Assembly: GCA_002368645.1 (NCBI GenBank)
Contig: DFEE01000024.1
Location: forward strand, 1 to 57,556
Length of the DNA: 57,556 nucleotides
Source of the DNA: Bacteroidales bacterium UBA3810
GTDB taxonomy: Bacteria > Bacteroidota > Bacteroidia > Bacteroidales > Paludibacteraceae
Reading direction: 5' to 3'
Position 1 is the stretch's first letter. Each line of letters opens with the position of its first letter. The notes under the pieces were generated by a model. That model worked only from the letters and a program-made list of their open reading frames with translations, made no database searches and was not told the DNA's origin. The position numbers and the translations under genes were made by a program. Below, in pieces: positions 55,132 to 57,556 of the stretch.

Positions 55132-56121
55132 ATGAAAAAGATTCTTTTATTTACGGTAGCGACACTAATGCTGTGTGCCTGCCAAAAGGCTCAAGAGGAG
55201 CCCCAAGCAGAGCCTCAGAGTGAGACTCAAACAGAAGAAAAACAGACCGTGAATGGATTTGTGACTGCTCCGGTAGCATTCAATGGCGCCTTTAACGAGG
55301 TCTGCAATGCACTAATCTACGTGGAGAAAAATCAGCAAACCAAAGCACCTGCCCGCACATTGGCGGAACAGACATTCCCCGCTTATAGTTGGACACCCCA
55401 AGACGGCACATGGCCCATTGACCTGACCGTTGAATATGGCGCTGACGGCATTATCGCCACAGATGGCTTGCTCCACAAAGGTACAATGAAAATCCACGCC
55501 ACCGGTTTCTTTGAAGCCCCGCATACGGTTTTGACACCGGATTTCACCGATTTCTATGTGTATGGTAATATCCTCAACGGCAAGCAGACCATTGCGAATA
55601 ACGGATTTAACTCCGACGAACATTTAGTCTTCAAAGTAACGACAGAGGACGGTCGCTTGGGCTCGAGTAAAATGTACAAGTATTCGGAGGAGACTTACCG
55701 TGAACTGATTAGCGGATTAGGGAGCAATGGCGTTCTCAATCCCGAAATCACTACCCACACCTATTCTATTACCGGATGGATGATGGCAGAGAGCCTGGTG
55801 GACACATTGCCGGGATACCATATTATGATTAGTGATGAGCGCCCGATGGTTATCGCTGTGGGTGACCTCTATCCGACGGACGGATATCTCTATATGGAGC
55901 TGACCAAGCCGCTCGTTTACAATGTAAATGAAGTACCCGTATCGGTTGGTAATTTCGAGGTGGAGTTCACCGGCAAACAGGACAGTAAGCACTATGGCGC
56001 CATAGCCTATATGACCTTCAAAGTCGGTCCGATGGAGCAAGAAATGAAGGTTGCTTTCCTCATGGACGAAAACGGAATTGTGCCGGAGAGTGTGCAATAT
56101 GAAATAGAGCAAGCAAAGTAA
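55132..56121 (+). CDS. Lipoprotein of unknown function
   Basis: A 329-residue protein with lipobox LCAC (MKKILLFTVATLMLCAC). A Gln/Glu-rich spacer (EEPQAEPQSETQTEEKQ) precedes a beta-rich body with WTPQDGTWPIDLTVEYGADG, GYLYMELTKPLVYNVNEVP and a C-terminal EVEFTGKQDSKHYGAIAY. No family recognised. It follows the HNH gene by 6 bases and is the last gene of the small plus-strand operon, ending at the shared terminator. Confidence 0.75.
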   Translation: MKKILLFTVATLMLCACQKAQEEPQAEPQSETQTEEKQTVNGFVTAPVAFNGAFNEVCNALIYVEKNQQTKAPARTLAEQTFPAYSWTPQDGTWPIDLTVEYGADGIIATDGLLHKGTMKIHATGFFEAPHTVLTPDFTDFYVYGNILNGKQTIANNGFNSDEHLVFKVTTEDGRLGSSKMYKYSEETYRELISGLGSNGVLNPEITTHTYSITGWMMAESLVDTLPGYHIMISDERPMVIAVGDLYPTDGYLYMELTKPLVYNVNEVPVSVGNFEVEFTGKQDSKHYGAIAYMTFKVGPMEQEMKVAFLMDENGIVPESVQYEIEQAK

Positions 56122-56158
56122 GACTCTTCTATCTTGCCCTTGCGGCTAAAGCATAAAT

Positions 56159-56190
56159 AATAAGGACCTTTAGAAGAGGTCCTTATTTAT
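56159..56190. terminator. Bidirectional terminator overlapping the end of metK
   Basis: AATAAGGACC (56159-56168) pairs with GGTCCTTATT (56178-56187), 9-base loop containing the metK stop codon. The right arm encodes the last metK codons. A- and T-rich flanks on both sides allow it to work in both directions. Confidence 0.75.
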
Positions 56191-57342
56191 TCGTTCCCAT
56201 GTGAAATACTCAATGCCGTCAATAACTTGGTTGGGGCGTCCCATATGTCCGTATCGTGCTGTCGGCTCGTAAATGGGTTGTTTGAGATTGAGCTCTCTAA
56301 TAATACCCGCCGGAGTCAAATCAAATTTCTCTCTAATCCGTTGTGCCAGCACAGCGTCAGGCTCTTTGCCTGTTCCATAAGTATTGACATAAACCGAGAC
56401 GGGTTGAGCTACGCCGATGGCATAACTGAGTTGCACCAGAGCTTCTTGGCATAGTCCGGCTGCGACCATATTCTTGGCGATATATCGTGCCATATAAGCC
56501 GCAGAGCGGTCCACTTTAGATGGGTCTTTGCCACTGAAAGCACCGCCGCCATGGGCACCACGCCCTCCATAGGTGTCCACAATAATCTTGCGTCCCGTGA
56601 GACCGGTATCTCCGGCAGGACCGCCCAAAATAAATTGCCCCGTAGGATTGACCAACAGTTTGAAGTCTCCTGCTAAGAGTTTGCCATAGCGCTTGTCGCG
56701 ACGCGCTACTTCGGGGAATAGATATTGAATAATATCTTTACGAATCTGTTCTTGGGTTACATCCGGATCGTGTTGTGTAGAGATAACAATGGTATCTAAT
56801 CTTACAGGCTCCCGATGCTCATTATACTCAATGGTGACCTGTGATTTAGCGTCCGGTCGGAGGTAAGGCATAAGGTTTGTCGTCTTGCGGATATGTGCAA
56901 GGGCATACATCAGTGTATGCGCGAGATCCAGCGTAAGAGGCATATAGTTATCGGTCTCGTCAGTGGCATAACCGAACATCATACCCTGATCACCGGCGCC
57001 TTGCTCGGCTTCGGAAGACCTGTTGACACCCATCGCGATGTCCGGTGATTGCTCATGGAGAGCAACTAAAATACCGCAACTGTCGGCATCAAATTGATAG
57101 TCAGATTTATTGTACCCGATATTGCGAATGGTGTTGCGGGCGATACCTTGTATATCAATATACGCTTCGGAGGTTACTTCGCCGGCAATTATGACTTGTC
57201 CGGTCGTGACGAGTGTCTCGCAAGCAACATGGCTGTTGGGATCGGCTTTAAGAAAGGCATCTAAGATAGCGTCACTTATTTGGTCTGCCACTTTATCGGG
57301 GTGCCCTTCGGAAACGGATTCGGAAGTAAAGAAATAATTCAT
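56170..57342 (-). CDS. metK: S-adenosylmethionine synthetase
   Basis: A 390-residue protein from the ATG at 57342 (MNYFFTSESVSEGHPDKVAD), the typical start with the methionine-binding ESVSEGHPDK. It has GDQGMMFGYA, GRKIIVDTYGGRGAHGGGAF (ATP-binding) and SGKDPSKVDRSAAYMARY. It makes SAM from methionine and ATP. An ATG seven codons upstream extends the frame but is not needed. Length matches the family. Confidence 0.96.
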   Translation of the reverse strand: MNYFFTSESVSEGHPDKVADQISDAILDAFLKADPNSHVACETLVTTGQVIIAGEVTSEAYIDIQGIARNTIRNIGYNKSDYQFDADSCGILVALHEQSPDIAMGVNRSSEAEQGAGDQGMMFGYATDETDNYMPLTLDLAHTLMYALAHIRKTTNLMPYLRPDAKSQVTIEYNEHREPVRLDTIVISTQHDPDVTQEQIRKDIIQYLFPEVARRDKRYGKLLAGDFKLLVNPTGQFILGGPAGDTGLTGRKIIVDTYGGRGAHGGGAFSGKDPSKVDRSAAYMARYIAKNMVAAGLCQEALVQLSYAIGVAQPVSVYVNTYGTGKEPDAVLAQRIREKFDLTPAGIIRELNLKQPIYEPTARYGHMGRPNQVIDGIEYFTWERINKDLF

Positions 57343-57459
57343 AGGATGAATCGAAATGATCAATTGATTTTGTGCCGCTTAGGCTGTTAATAGTTCGTAC
57401 AAAAAAGGAGGGCTACGCTTTATCGAGAAAACACCTAATAAAATAGGATTTGAGACGTA

Positions 57460-57556
57460 TCATACTCTTTGTAATCCGGCGTCATATATCGCTGCCGCAA
57501 CTGTGTAGTAGCGGGTCTCCGCGGGATGTACCGGCGCGCCATCGGGTACGCAGAGG
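57460..57556 (-). CDS. C-terminal end of an unrecognised gene (truncated by window edge)
   Basis: The frame ending in TGA at 57460-57462 gives about 31 residues, ending HPAETRYYTVAAAIYDAGLQRV. A competing frame ends at 57447 (...YKEYDTSQILFY). The first has more normal composition, but the choice is not firm. No family recognised. The 100 or so bases before metK hold nothing else that I can support. Confidence 0.4.
   Translation of the reverse strand, partial: LCVPDGAPVHPAETRYYTVAAAIYDAGLQRV

Noticed and set aside
57342..57450. SAM riboswitch upstream of metK
   Set aside because: No conserved core or pairing typical of SAM riboswitches was found, and no clear terminator switch.

Overview
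The window looks like a chromosomal segment of a Bacteroidales bacterium. The evidence is a complete starch-utilisation (Sus) locus with SusC/SusD/SusR-type proteins, GldA/GldG-like proteins, a DUF5683-ParB-ParA cluster, and many promoters of the Bacteroidetes housekeeping sigma type (TTTG, 19-20 bases, TAnnTTTG). A genus cannot be named from the sequence alone.

Layout. 1-2.6 kb: the end of a secreted protein, a U32-family protein whose C-terminal piece lies in another frame, and a small exported protein. 2.6-7.6 kb (minus strand): AraC regulator, rnhB, glucosaminidase, DUF721 protein and mutS2 as one tight operon. 7.7-10.9 kb: an AT-rich accessory island holding three decayed polymorphic-toxin C-terminal cassettes, each followed by a candidate immunity gene. 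10.9-15.9 kb (minus): an arylpyruvate operon (iorA, iorB, aminotransferase, CoA-transferase). 16-17.4 kb: mscS and tRNA-Ser(GCT). 17.4-31.2 kb (minus): housekeeping genes (ruvB, ABC ATPase, polyprenyl synthase, ddl, xseA, rpe, a membrane glycan group, MerR, lytic transglycosylase, DUF5683, parB, parA). 31.2-37.7 kb (minus): envelope proteins including GldG-like and PpiC-like. 38.1-51.3 kb (minus): the sus operon, with susR divergent at 51.4 kb. 53-56.1 kb (plus): hydrolase, flavoprotein, HNH and a lipoprotein. 56.2-57.4 kb: metK.

How the genes work together. The Sus proteins bind starch at the surface (three carbohydrate-binding proteins), cut it (two GH13 enzymes), import oligosaccharides (SusC/SusD) and hydrolyse them to glucose (GH97), with SusR as sensor-activator. 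The arylpyruvate operon would transaminate aromatic amino acids, oxidise the keto acids to aryl-acetyl-CoA with reduced ferredoxin, and pass on the CoA.

The most unusual feature is a dispersed composite repeat. Module B is a 15-base palindrome (6-base arm, 3-base loop, 6-base arm) separated by 18-base spacers, giving a 33-base period. Six different arm sequences are each perfectly self-complementary. Module A is a short GTCAAAAGTCGAAAG-type repeat. Together they sit in 5' leaders, in one case beginning at the predicted transcription start, and they are inserted in frame into several conserved proteins (IorA twice, a polyprenyl synthase, XseA, a membrane glycosyltransferase-like protein, PpiC, DUF5683, a hydrolase). 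The behaviour resembles the Rickettsia palindromic elements, but I know of no named Bacteroidales counterpart. Other tandem repeats with 12-base units bracket the susC-to-amylase block and mark the edge of the toxin island.
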